Below, one piece after another: positions 55,291 to 64,000 of a DNA stretch of 64,000 nt; the first letter of the stretch is position 1, and every line of letters begins with the position of its first letter. This DNA is from Paraphoma chrysanthemicola. Lineage: Eukaryota; Ascomycota; Dothideomycetes; Pleosporales; Phaeosphaeriaceae. The notes beneath the pieces were generated by a model that was given only the letters and a program-made list of their open reading frames with translations, ran no database searches and was not told where the DNA came from. The position numbers and the translations under genes are program-made. The stretch covers positions 682,001-746,000 of the forward strand of contig JAGMWG010000017.1 of the NCBI GenBank assembly GCA_020744225.1. Reading direction: 5' to 3'.

Positions 55291-56378
55291 TTACACCTCC
55301 ATGCGGTCCATGACGCCCTCACTCATGGTCCTGATCTTGCTCCTGCCTCTTTCGCGCTCCACGAGGCTCTCGACATCGCTATCACCATCGCTCTCATAGT
55401 AGTCGGCGTCTGTGCTCATCTCTCTTACTGGTATCCAGTTGTTCTGGTCGGCATCGACGACATCGCCCGGATGATCAATGACCATGTTGTCAAGCTCGTC
55501 TGAGTCGCCATACGCTTCCAAGCCCTTTCGCGCCCTGTCACCAAGCCAGTACTCGGCGCGCTTTCTTGACCCAGCATTCGTACTTGATTCAAATTTTGTT
55601 TGTTTGAACTTCGACATGAGCGACATGGCGACACTTGGGCTGTTTGAAAGCGCAGAGACCCCTCGAAGGTAGAAGTAGCAGACGCGCTTGCGGTCTCGGT
55701 TGTATAAGAAGAAGTGATGACTCCAGATCGCACCATCGTCAGCAAAAGGGTCATCTGACGGCTCCCAAGCGTAGTACTCGCAATTTGCCATGTCCATTTC
55801 GCTATCGATTAGGTGCCATGAGCGCGGGCTCCATATTGGCGATCCCAGCGGGGTGACTGCGCCGACAGGAAGACCAGCTGAGTAGACCTGAGGCCGCAGG
55901 TAGTACATGGTCTGGTCTATTTTGTGCATGAAGCTCTGCTGTGTCTCGCGGCGGAACTCATCGGGATTCAGGGTGTTCGCAAAGTCGTAGTCGATGTGCG
56001 TCGCATTCAGTGTCGCGATGAGGTATGCAAACGTATGTCGATTCGCAGCCTCATTGAAACTCCCGAATGGCGTGTCGCGGGCGACCTCGACCTGCTCAGC
56101 GAATTGCGCGACGGACTGTGCGGAGTGCATCGCCACGAATGACATCAAGTCCTTGTGCCGCTCTTCGAGCGTCTTCTCGATGCGCTTGTATAGTTTCTTG
56201 TCGCTCCCTGCTGCTTTTACGGTCCATAAATCGCATCCTCCGATGATGGCAGTGTCTTGTGTGTCGAAGTTGAGTGCGAGGTTGACCTCGTGGAGGGCGC
56301 ACAAATCAAGGTACTGCGGGTCCGCCAGGTCAGCTACATCATCGCCTGATGCTTATCGCAACATGTACACACCTTCAT
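55291..56378 (-). CDS. MAF1: MAF1, repressor of RNA polymerase III, 342 aa
   Basis: Exon 1 is just ATGAAG (56378-56373). After a 59-nt intron (gtgtgt...ccgcag) exon 2 runs 56313-55291. The joined start MKYLDLCALHEVNLALNFDT is the canonical Maf1 N-terminus. Conserved boxes follow: IIGGCDLWTVKAAGSDKKLY (box A), PFGSFNEAANRHTFAYLIAT and DYDFANTLNPDEFRRE (box B), then SEDDPF-like PSDDPFADDGAIWSHHFFLY and RKRVCYFYLRGVS (box C). The acidic C-terminal tail (DSDELDNM, DADYYESDGDSDVESL) is typical of fungal Maf1. The protein is dephosphorylated under stress or starvation, enters the nucleus and binds the Pol III clamp/Brf1 to stop tRNA and 5S rRNA synthesis. As I recall, yeast MAF1 also has an intron just after its start. 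Confidence 0.97.
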
Positions 56379-57682
56379 TGCGCCGGACTTAAGCTCTTTC
56401 AGCTTGGAATGCTTCGAATATCCTTATCGCCTTCGATGTATGGTTCAGAGTATGCGGTGATGCTGTCAGCAGACCGGTGCTGCTGGCTGTCGGGGCTCCT
56501 TTCTTGGGTGGGGGATGGCCTGCGCGAGCCGATACAACGAATATACACAACTCCAGGCTGGCTGCGGAGAGATATGGATACTGCTGTACGGCCAGACAAG
56601 ATGTCTAGCAGGCAGTGGACATATAGATGACTTCGGGGCGGGTGTGGTATGACGTGCCGCGGTGTGTTGTTCGACGATTGCGGAGAAGGGTGAGCGTGAT
56701 CTTGGCGGCCCGTCGGCTAAGTCAGCGGCATGACACGGTGCGCCTGCCTGATTGGCTCCGTCAGAGCGAGCTCGATGACCGTTTTCGACCAACGATATGG
56801 GTCGCTGCGACTGTATGGGTAGTTGGCGATGACTGAATGGTGTCAATCCCATATGTTAGTGGTATGCGAAGATGCGGAGTTGGCGTGGTGGGTTGTGCAC
56901 GCTGCGTTCGATCGCCCGCACTTGAACATGAGCAGTGTCGGTTGCCTGGCAGTGAGCTACGTGAGAGCTCGGCAACAAGTCATTTAATATATGCATGCTA
57001 GAGTTCTGAAAAAGGACCATCGAATGGCCCGAACTCGTTGGCTGTCACAGTGATGGCGATGAAGTGCTCGCTGACACGGAAGCTGTGCCTAGAAAATTGG
57101 GGTTGTTAGAACAACAAAACGAAAGCGAAAGGACAGCCACTTGAGATGTATCAAGTGAAGTGTCTCGATGCATGATATAGGAATCACGTTCGAGTCTGAT
57201 GAAGTGCATGTAGCAAACCTAGCCAGGTCGGGCAGAACCCGCCAGCCGAGATGAGAATTCGAAGTATATAGAGTACAGCTATCGCCATCTGCGCTACAAG
57301 GCAAGATGGCAGATAGTGCGTTCTCCAGTGGCAGCCCAGCTTCGCTGCGTGTTTCTGTTCGACTATTCGACGCCTGTTGTTGAGAAAGTGTTCAGCATAT
57401 TCGCGCCGTCAAAGGCATGAATGTGGTATACCGCAATGCAACAACCTGAAGGCTCGTCCCTATGCCATGCCAGTGTAATAACGCCTTGTAATGCTATAGT
57501 AGTCTCGACCAATGTCGCTTCACATCAGACTATACCGCTCTCGCGCAGGCGACCTTTGAAGTCTTCGGATTGCTGTTAGGCAGGACATCCAGTTAGCGGC
57601 ATATCTTAATAGGCTTGTAGGCGGGTCGCGGTAGGTGGCTGTGGACGGCGCGAGGGATGGTTTCGTGATGGGTACTCATGGG
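56379..57682. other. Intergenic, 1.3 kb
   Basis: Promoter of MAF1 and 3' flank of the AP-1 sigma gene. No gene seen; ORFs near 56400-56850 on both strands overlap each other and look random. Confidence 0.55.
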
Positions 57683-58388
57683 TTACATGATCTTGGTAAC
57701 GATGTCGTCCTCGGCCTGGCGAAAAAGGTGCGCGTCAGCCATGGCGCGCGCTGGAACGTAGCGACGGATTGGCGAAAAGCTCAGGCCTCACTCACCTCCA
57801 TATCTTCCAGGCTGTCCTGCTGGCCGATGCACCTGAGCACATTCTTCTTGCTGCTCTCTTGCATCTCGCCCGCCAGCAGCAGCTCGTCAAGGATGAAGTA
57901 GGCCTTCTGGAAGTTGAAGATGATGTCGAGCTCGCACACGTTGCCGTAGTACTTGTCCATCTGCTCGACGTAGCGATGGACAATCTCGAGGGTGATTAGC
58001 TCATTGTCGGTGGAGTCGCAGCCCGCGATGAAGAAGAGCGAGGCGTAGCGACGGTAGACAATCTTGGTGTCTGCGAATTTGTGTGAGCCTAGCGAAGCGC
58101 CATCCCTGCTGGACCCACTGACCCTTATACTCCAAGAAATTGCACATGCGCGTGCGGCGGGCGAGGACGAGCTGCGAGACGTCTTTGACAATCTTGGCCT
58201 TGTCCTTGGGCGCGAGCGTGGTGAACCACTTTGCGAGGCGCTGTCGGGCTTCAGCAGGGGCAGTCTATTCTAGGGGTGAGGTACCAACCACTTTGCCCTG
58301 CCGCGAGAGCAGGATGAGGTATCTATACCTGTAAGCAGGAGCATATAGTGTGGTGGACAATGTGAAGGCGCGCTTACTTTATCGTCAT
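57683..58388 (-). CDS. APS1: AP-1 clathrin adaptor complex, sigma (small) subunit, 158 aa
   Basis: Five exons: 58388-58378, 58328-58289, 58240-58123, 58070-57796 and 57715-57683. The assembled protein carries the sigma-adaptin longin fold: KYRYLILLSRQGKVRLAKWF, then TTLAPKDKAKIVKDVSQLVL, RRTRMCNFLEYKDTKIVYRR and YASLFFIAGCDSTDNELITL. EIVHRYVEQMDKYYGNVCEL and IIFNFQKAYFILDELLLAGE follow. The RQGKVRLAKWF block is restored only by a 48-nt intron with a GTTGGT donor. The last exon adds EAEDDIVTKIM. It acts in clathrin-coated vesicle formation at the trans-Golgi and endosomes and contributes to dileucine-signal binding with gamma-adaptin. The 'RLAKWF' and 'CNFLEYKD' blocks favour AP-1 over AP-2 sigma. 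Confidence 0.96.
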
Positions 58389-58795
58389 GGTGGCTGGGGG
58401 GAAGAGGTGTTGGTGTGTTTCCTCTGGATTATGTCGGCTCGGCGGTCACTGGACACCCCGCGGGTTTTGAATGGACGTCAATGCGCTCTCATCGACACCC
58501 CGCTATTGTTGATCAACCACGCCGAATCTCGATGCAGGCACTCGCAGATTGATGGTTGACGATAAAGATTATACTCTTTCCACCAGTCGCAACTTCCTCG
58601 AGTAGGACGCTAGCTGCGATTACCTGAACCGGCCCCACCAGAAACTGGCTGACAAACATTCGCATCCGCACTTCTTCTTCTCACGCGACTCCTGTACACT
58701 TTGCACTCAGGACGTCCACCATAATATACACCAGTTCACTATATAGACACGATACTCCCAGCTCACTCCAGCTCACTGGCTGGCTGGCAATCATC
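58389..58795. promoter_or_regulatory. Bidirectional promoter between APS1 and GCLM genes
   Basis: About 400 nt between two divergent starts. A TATATA sequence at 58740-58745 lies about 55 nt upstream of the GCLM start and fits a TATA box. Short direct repeats (cagctcact twice) sit at 58758-58778, inside the likely GCLM leader. I see no clear Yap1 site. Confidence 0.5.
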
Positions 58796-59789
58796 ATGAA
58801 GCTCATACTCTCCACCTCGTGCGTGCATTCCACTCCGCACCAGCATCCTCACTAACAAGGGCAGGAATATCATGTCCGGAGGACCTTCGATGATACGGCG
58901 ACCATTCTTCGAGAAGTCCAACACTGAACTCACATCGTCCCTCCGCGCCAACTTCACCGCACACCAGTCTTCACCGAGTGCGACCAACGACACGGGCCCC
59001 AAGTCTTCGTACAAGTCATGGACCTCGCAGTCCGACTCGGCCCTCTCTGTCCCGACACACACCCCGTCACCTCTCACAGAGCCCCGGGAATCGTACGACA
59101 TCACAGTCAAGCTGTTTTACCTGCCGAACATACCCGCAGACAGGCGCTGCGCCCAAACGCGGGAAGCCATTGAACTTGTGCTCAAGGAGCTGGGCACCTC
59201 GTCCATAGACTTGCTCATTGTGAGCTTCCCCGGCATATCGTTCGACGCGGATGATGAAGACTCGGACTTTGACGACCCACCTTCAGCGCCTCAGTCGGCA
59301 TCGGAAATTGATGGCGGCTGCGTGGATGCTGAAGTCCCACCAGAAGACATCGACACCATGATAACCACGTGGCGGGCCCTAGAGAAGATACAGCAGGAGG
59401 GGTTGGTGTCACGACTGGGCATCGCAGAGTTTGGCGTCACACGGTTGAACAAGTTTCTCGAGCAAACCAAGATCAAACCGAGTGTAAACCAAATCAACGT
59501 CCGCGATTGCTGCGTTGTCCCCAAGCCACTCATTCTCTACGCGAAGCAACAGCAGATCGAACTCCTTACACACAACGACTGTACCAATATCCTGCCTCGC
59601 GGAACGCTACGACAAATACTAGGATCGGGAGACAATGGCTCTGGGGTGCTCGCAGGAACAGGGAACGAGAACGGACTGAAGGGCGACGTGGAGCCACAGT
59701 GGGTGGTCAAATATACGGCTGTTGTGAAAGATCGAGGTGTGGTAGAGAACAAAGGCTACTTCGCAGTAGCGGAAGTGAGGCAAGAATAG
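58796..59789 (+). CDS. Glutamate-cysteine ligase modifier (regulatory) subunit, 315 aa
   Basis: Exons 58796-58818 and 58865-59789; the 46-nt intron has a gtgcgt donor. The joined start MKLILSTSNIMSGGPSMIRR matches fungal GCS light chains. The body has an aldo-keto-reductase-like barrel: YDITVKLFYLPNIPADRRCA, ELGTSSIDLLIVSFPGISFD, WRALEKIQQEGLVSRLGIAE, FGVTRLNKFLEQTKIKPSVN, QINVRDCCVVPKPLILYAKQ, and QQIELLTHNDCTNILP. It is expected to lack reductase activity and to bind the catalytic subunit Gsh1/GCLC, raising its affinity for glutamate and lessening glutathione feedback. An acidic insert (DADDEDSDFDDPPSAPQSAS) lies after the fourth strand. The catalytic subunit is not in this window. Confidence 0.94.
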
Positions 59790-59978
59790 GAGAGGAGATT
59801 GCAGTGACACATGCATATCAGAGCACATTGGTCAAGGCGTTTACATTCAGCCCAAGATACCCGCCAGCACTCCATTGTCCACGCCTCCCATCTTCGTCTT
59901 TTCACATACCCCTGCGATCCACATACTGCATGGCCAATGTCAGTCCACCAAAGTCCGCTAAAGTCCTCAGCGGCCGCG

Positions 59979-60356
59979 TCATGGCTTGGTCTCTCGATAT
60001 ACTTCACCACTGTCCTTTACAGATCGTCCAATCCACGCCTTGACTGCACCGAGGTCAATATTCGAGTTCGTATACACCGCAGTCGAGTTCGTGCGCTTGA
60101 AGAGAGTCATCGCAATGTTCGAGATCGAGTTGGGTCGTTCCGAAATGGATCGACTCGAGGAGTTGCTGCGCGATAGCATGACCTCTGGTGCAGGGCTCTT
60201 CATCCGAGGTGGCGTATAGAGTTTTCCGCTGTTCGATCTTTTCGCCTCAAGGGGTTCTAGGAACGAGCAAGTCCGTTGTGGCAGCGAGCGCGACTCATTT
60301 TTCGAAGATTGTACAACTGAAAGCGAAGGTCTTGTGGACGTGGAAGAGGCGGTCAT
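59979..60356 (-). CDS. Small Ser-rich hypothetical protein, 125 aa
   Basis: Single exon with a clean ATG, convergent to the GCLM gene and only 189 nt from its stop. Ser, Arg and Asn rich. The N-terminal half is disordered (SSTSTRPSLSVVQSSKNESR). The C-terminal half looks more structured and conserved in style (SISNIAMTLFKRTNSTAVYT, then NIDLGAVKAWIGRSVKDSGE). No family recognised. Two short plus-strand frames overlap it and are less protein-like. It may be a lineage-specific small protein, or merely an ORF in the 3' flank of GCLM; I lean towards a gene because of the amphipathic C-terminal half. Confidence 0.5.
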   Translation of the reverse strand: MTASSTSTRPSLSVVQSSKNESRSLPQRTCSFLEPLEAKRSNSGKLYTPPRMKSPAPEVMLSRSNSSSRSISERPNSISNIAMTLFKRTNSTAVYTNSNIDLGAVKAWIGRSVKDSGEVYRETKP

Positions 60357-61015
60357 GACTGTGTAAATTCGTGCAGACCGGCTGCTATCGTGGCAGACTT
60401 GCTGGCTGTGTGCTGGCGACTTGCGTGGTTTTGGGCTGCAGAGATGAAGAGTGTCGGACTCGAGAGTAAATATGCTGGTCTGTGGTGATGCGCATCACCG
60501 TGATCTATAGCGGGTAGATGAGGAGAGATTGGGGAAGAATATACAGTATACATCCTTCTTGAAGCCACAGCTGTGATTCAAAGTGTCTCATCCGCTATGC
60601 GTCGGGCCTCGTGACATACTCCAAAGGTCACGCCAAAGAAGTTATCAGTAGCATAGGGTCACTAGATTGCATACAGGGTAACAATACTTATAGATAAAGG
60701 TATGCAATACTTTGCTTTTTTGGATACCCCTGCCATCAGTTGCCCACCCGTGGTATTTACTAGCGTTGCATTTCAAGTTCGCGCCCTGGATCTATACACC
60801 GCAAACACTTCTTATTACAATGAAATACAGCAAGAGTCAGCAACAGAACCCCAATTCTACACAGTGCACTCACTGCTACCTTCTGTACTCCCCAGCTCAC
60901 TTCACAATGTCTATAGTCACCTGCATTCCACTTGAATCCCGCACCTTCACCACACGAAATGTAGAAGAGCCTGTACATTCAAATTCTTATCTCGCTATAT
61001 GACCCACAAATACCC
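60357..61015. other. Intergenic, 0.66 kb
   Basis: Likely the divergent promoter region of the small Ser-rich gene and the first zinc-ribbon gene. No coding signal seen. Confidence 0.5.
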
Positions 61016-61468
61016 ATGGCTTCCGCACGTTCCAAAAAACAAAGTGATGGAAACAATCAAACGCACTCAAACACCCATTCGAGACACGAACACACCAGCA
61101 AACAACAATCCGCATTACATACACTCCTAGTTCGCCATATGCCGAACTCCAACTACAACACTAACACCAACCTTACTTCCCACAACCGGAGTTACCCATC
61201 CCCACCACTGTCATCATCTTCAACAAGATCCAGACAACATGATCCGCCGCATCGCCACCCATCACCATCACGAACCAGACTCCGAATCCCAACAATTACG
61301 CCCTCACGAAACAACGAATCCAGCGAAACAACACCCCTCGACTGGACACACATCCCCAACGCCCACGACACAGCTGGCGCTAACATCGGCGAGTGTTGGG
61401 CTTGCGGCAGTGCTCTTATATACAACGGTGAGCGCGTGGAGTGTGGAGAGTGTTGGATGCCGAATTGA
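61016..61468 (+). CDS. Small protein with C-terminal CxxC-CxxC zinc ribbon, 150 aa
   Basis: Single exon with ATG in an ACCCATGG-like context. Residues 1-105 are low-complexity (Ser, His, Asn, Thr, Arg, Pro) and probably disordered. The last 26 residues form a compact ribbon: cysteines at 127, 130, 143 and 146 (GECWACGSALIYNGERVECG, then ECW). The C-X2-C-X12-C-X2-C spacing fits a zinc knuckle or rubredoxin-like ribbon. Role unknown. The next gene downstream ends in a similar ribbon. A second plus-strand frame overlapping the 3' half (61239-61631) has hydrophobic stretches, but its first part is a His/Pro shadow, so I do not call it. Confidence 0.6.
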   Translation: MASARSKKQSDGNNQTHSNTHSRHEHTSKQQSALHTLLVRHMPNSNYNTNTNLTSHNRSYPSPPLSSSSTRSRQHDPPHRHPSPSRTRLRIPTITPSRNNESSETTPLDWTHIPNAHDTAGANIGECWACGSALIYNGERVECGECWMPN

Positions 61469-62058
61469 AGCCATGTTTGGGACTGTGGTAGGGTATATCC
61501 AAGCTGGAATTTTCTTTGCGGTGTTTTGGTTCAGTGCGGTTTGGACGAGGGGGCATTATTGGGTTCTGGATGGGTTGAAGAGGGGAGGGTTGTGTGGGAA
61601 TAAGTTTGCGAGGTGTCGGCCTTGGGATTGAGGGGGTTTGTGGTTGGAAAGGGGGATGTAGGAACTGGTTCAGGCGACAAGTTTGGTACGAGCATAGATT
61701 TATGAAGGATGAGGGAGGGGTATAACTCGCTTTGCGTATACTTGCTTTGATGAATTGGTGGAGGTTGATGTGGGCTATCTGTGTCTGTTTGTGTAGTACT
61801 TCCTCGCTGAATCTTGGAGATTGATTATTGTTTTCGTCTGGCTTCTTTTTATGAATGATATTTTATGCTCAGCTCTCGGGAACATAGAGACGAATTGAAT
61901 GCTATGACACGCTAAATCTCGCAAAGACTACCGTCGACACTGCACCGTAGGTTGGATCATCCGTTCGCAGCCACGTTTGCACTCAAACGACTACACTACA
62001 TCATCCACATTGTCCTGCCGTGCGCTTACTTCATCCGATCGCTCAAGTAAGATCCACC
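61469..62058. other. Intergenic between the two zinc-ribbon genes
   Basis: 3' flank of one and promoter of the next; T-rich near 61740-61870. No gene seen. Confidence 0.5.
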
Positions 62059-62946
62059 ATGTTCAGCAGTCATCTTCGCTTCCGAAATTTGCTTCTACAT
62101 AAAATACCTCGTCAAGTACACCGTTACACAAGGATTAGCTCACCCTTATCATTCGCAGAAAAGTCCAGCCCTGAGGTCCCGCCGAAAGTCGTGCGACTCG
62201 ACGGCATCGAATACGCGACTGCTTCGCCGAACCAATTGAAGCCACCGAAAGGATCCTCCTCTGGTTCCACGACGCCTAGAAAGTCTGTCCGATTCAACAT
62301 TGACGGCGTTGAGGTCTCTGCGGACGACGAAAGCAATATTCTTACTTCGCCAGCGGATCCACCTACCTCACCGACCACGAAGAAATCCGTGCGATTCGAC
62401 GTTCACGGTACCCTTGGCCGTAACCATACAAACACTAGTACATCGAGCTCCAACTTCGACACGCCATCAGCTACAGGCACAACTCTTCTGGATGCAGACA
62501 CATCCCTGCTGACGCCTCTTGGCCACTCGGAAGTAGATCTCTCGTCTACGACCTCGCAAACCTCCGGGCGCACAAGTACCACTACTGACCCAACGATCTC
62601 CGAGCTGTCGATTAGTGAAATCAAGACGTGGACTCAAACAGGCACCTTCATTACTTCTCCAATACCGTCTACTACCTCCGTCGAGCATAGGAATACACCT
62701 CAAACCAACACAACTACTCCATCACCTGAGTCTTCTCAGCATATCTATTCGCCATCACCATCCTCTCCCTCCAAAACCGCCAACCCGAGTTCCAAAGCCC
62801 CATCCATCGACGAAGGCGAGACAAATTCAACAGGGCGCGTAATTCTCGCTGATACGCAGCCATGCGAGAAGTGTGGTGGGAAAGTAGTCTGGGCGACGAA
62901 GGGGGAGTGGTTGTTGGTCTGTGGGGGTTGTGGTGAGCCGCAGTGA
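62059..62946 (+). CDS. Disordered protein with KxVR[LF] triple repeat and C-terminal zinc ribbon, 295 aa
   Basis: Single exon; I use the ATG at 62059, the first ATG in this frame. Residues 1-30 (MFSSHLRFRNLLLHKIPRQV, then HRYTR) are Arg/Leu-rich without acidic residues and look like a mitochondrial presequence. Three related units follow: PKVVRLDGIEYATAS (42-56), RKSVRFNIDGVEVSA (74-88) and KKSVRFDVHGTLGRN (108-122). KSVRF fits the RVxF-type docking motif for protein phosphatase 1. Residues 125-260 are Ser/Thr/Pro-rich. The C-terminus is a ribbon with cysteines at 269, 272, 288 and 291 (CEKCGGKVVWATKGEWLLVC). No family recognised. The presequence and PP1-docking readings conflict, because PP1 is not a matrix enzyme, so at most one is likely right. 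Confidence 0.68.
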   Translation: MFSSHLRFRNLLLHKIPRQVHRYTRISSPLSFAEKSSPEVPPKVVRLDGIEYATASPNQLKPPKGSSSGSTTPRKSVRFNIDGVEVSADDESNILTSPADPPTSPTTKKSVRFDVHGTLGRNHTNTSTSSSNFDTPSATGTTLLDADTSLLTPLGHSEVDLSSTTSQTSGRTSTTTDPTISELSISEIKTWTQTGTFITSPIPSTTSVEHRNTPQTNTTTPSPESSQHIYSPSPSSPSKTANPSSKAPSIDEGETNSTGRVILADTQPCEKCGGKVVWATKGEWLLVCGGCGEPQ

Positions 62947-64000
62947 GCCTGAAAAAGAGGGGTTGGAGGGGGATGGTGATGTAGAAATGCATCTTGCTGG
63001 AAGAGATGAAAGGTGTGAATAGAGGTGAGTTGAGCCGTTTGATTATTGGAATAAGTAAGTAAGGGTGGGTTGTGTGTATGTTTGTGAGGTTGGAAAGACA
63101 ATGGTACTAGCACTCACGGCAGCAGCTTTGGATTTTCCGGAATCTTAAATGCATTCATGTTGGTACTGTGTTTGCAAACAACATACCCGTGCTCATTCTC
63201 ACACTCACTCTGCTTTTCCCTCCCACATACACACATATATACGTGTAACCCTCTCACACTTACACTATCCTATTGTACCATCTAATTCTAAACCCCAACA
63301 TCAAATCCAGTACGCCTCAACTTGGTACTGGCGGCACACCACTGTCGGCCCGATGGGAGCAAGTGTGTTCGTGATAAAACGTTGTTCCGCTCTGGCCTTC
63401 CAGAGGTCTGGTGAGTTTTCGGCTAGCGGAGAATGAGTGTATGAGGTTCGCTAGTTCTTTCTGTCTCTTTCTCTCGAGATGACGTCGGGTAGTTGTGGCG
63501 GCATTGGCTCGAGATTGGAAAGGGTTGAAAGCGAGATTGTGGGCGGGCTTTCGTGGCCTTGTTTCTGGGAGTTTACATTGAGCGACTGGTCGTTGAGTGT
63601 TGATAGTTGAGTGATGGACTGCCAGAAGTTACTCTAGTGTGGCGTAGATTTTAGTTTCTAGGGATTAGATGCGCATGGGCTATCAGTCGAGCAGCTGCAT
63701 GATAGTAGAATGTAGGTCTTTGCACGAAGCTGGACGTTGGGCGCGTCGACGGGGTGGGGTTGAATATGTGAAGTCACCCAATAAGAGAAGTGTGGTTGGC
63801 TTCCTGGCCTGTTGACATGGTCTTGACAGAAATTCGAGCACGATGTGAATGAGAAATCACGACGATACTGCTAAAACTACGCAGAAATGAAGGGTACAAC
63901 ATACTGCGGTAGTCCACGCTTCTGATGCAATACTTACTTGATTGGAGATGTTCGTTCGTAGGCGAAGAGTCGTGAGTAGACGACAATCCACAAACTTCGC
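62947..64000. other. Right-edge intergenic, 1.05 kb
   Basis: No gene can be supported. A gtaagt donor-like site on the minus strand near 63935, after an open frame reaching the window edge, leaves open that a minus-strand gene begins outside the window. Only about 60 bases of it would be visible. Confidence 0.4.

Noticed and set aside
61239..61631. 130-codon plus-strand ORF with two hydrophobic segments
   Set aside because: Its first third is an out-of-frame shadow of the zinc-ribbon gene. No splice signals join the hydrophobic part to a plausible start, though a transcript could change this view.
63774..63986. 70-codon minus-strand ORF at the right edge
   Set aside because: It opens with TTG, not ATG, and contains a gtaagt donor early on. 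It could be an exon end of a gene outside the window, but too little is visible.

Overview
The window is 64 kb of nuclear DNA from a filamentous ascomycete (Pezizomycotina; the gene repertoire would suit a Dothideomycete, but I cannot place it further). The evidence is eukaryotic gene structure throughout: introns mostly 45-60 nt with GTRNGT donors, CTRAC-like branch sites and short polypyrimidine stretches. There is fungal-only content (two HET-domain genes, a GT15 mannosyltransferase, a FRE-type ferric reductase, a fungal BTB protein, long Ser/Pro-rich proteins). Genes lie on both strands with no operon logic. I rebuilt 26 protein genes, splicing most by hand. I found no rRNA, convincing tRNA, CRISPR array, insertion sequence or intact transposon.

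Left part (1-16 kb): the end of a membrane protein running in from the left edge; a histidine-rich protein; a small two-helix membrane protein; a nuclear-looking coiled-coil protein; an NmrA/isoflavone-reductase-like enzyme; a BTB protein; a disordered coiled-coil protein; and a six-exon IGHMBP2/Hcs1-type SF1 helicase. Middle (16-43 kb): a HET gene with a tiny overlapping upstream ORF, a short-chain dehydrogenase, TAF14 (YEATS), the Ran-binding protein RanBP1/Yrb1, a large single-TM protein, a second HET gene, a GT15 mannosyltransferase, a KIAA1143/DUF4604 homologue, a ferric reductase, a RUD3-like golgin and a 900-residue Ser/Pro-rich protein.

From 42.9 to 51.2 kb there is an 8.3-kb stretch in which I find no credible protein gene; its right third is AT-rich. 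It is the largest unexplained object in the window. Right part (51-64 kb): a multi-pass membrane protein, MAF1 (RNA polymerase III repressor) with a two-codon first exon, the AP-1 clathrin adaptor sigma subunit, the glutamate-cysteine ligase modifier subunit (GCLM), a small Ser-rich protein, and two neighbouring low-complexity proteins that each end in a miniature CxxC...CxxC zinc ribbon. The second of these also carries a threefold KxVR[LF] repeat.

Most recognisable genes are housekeeping: transcription (TAF14, MAF1), nuclear transport (RanBP1), secretory pathway (GT15, RUD3-like, AP-1 sigma), DNA/RNA unwinding, redox (GCLM) and iron uptake (FRE). The accessory flavour comes from the HET genes, the SDR, the NmrA-like enzyme and the lineage-restricted disordered proteins. 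No biosynthetic cluster or defence island is apparent. The best candidates for something undescribed are the gene-free 8.3-kb block, the paired zinc-ribbon genes with the KSVRF repeats, and the start-overlapping mini-uORF of the first HET gene.
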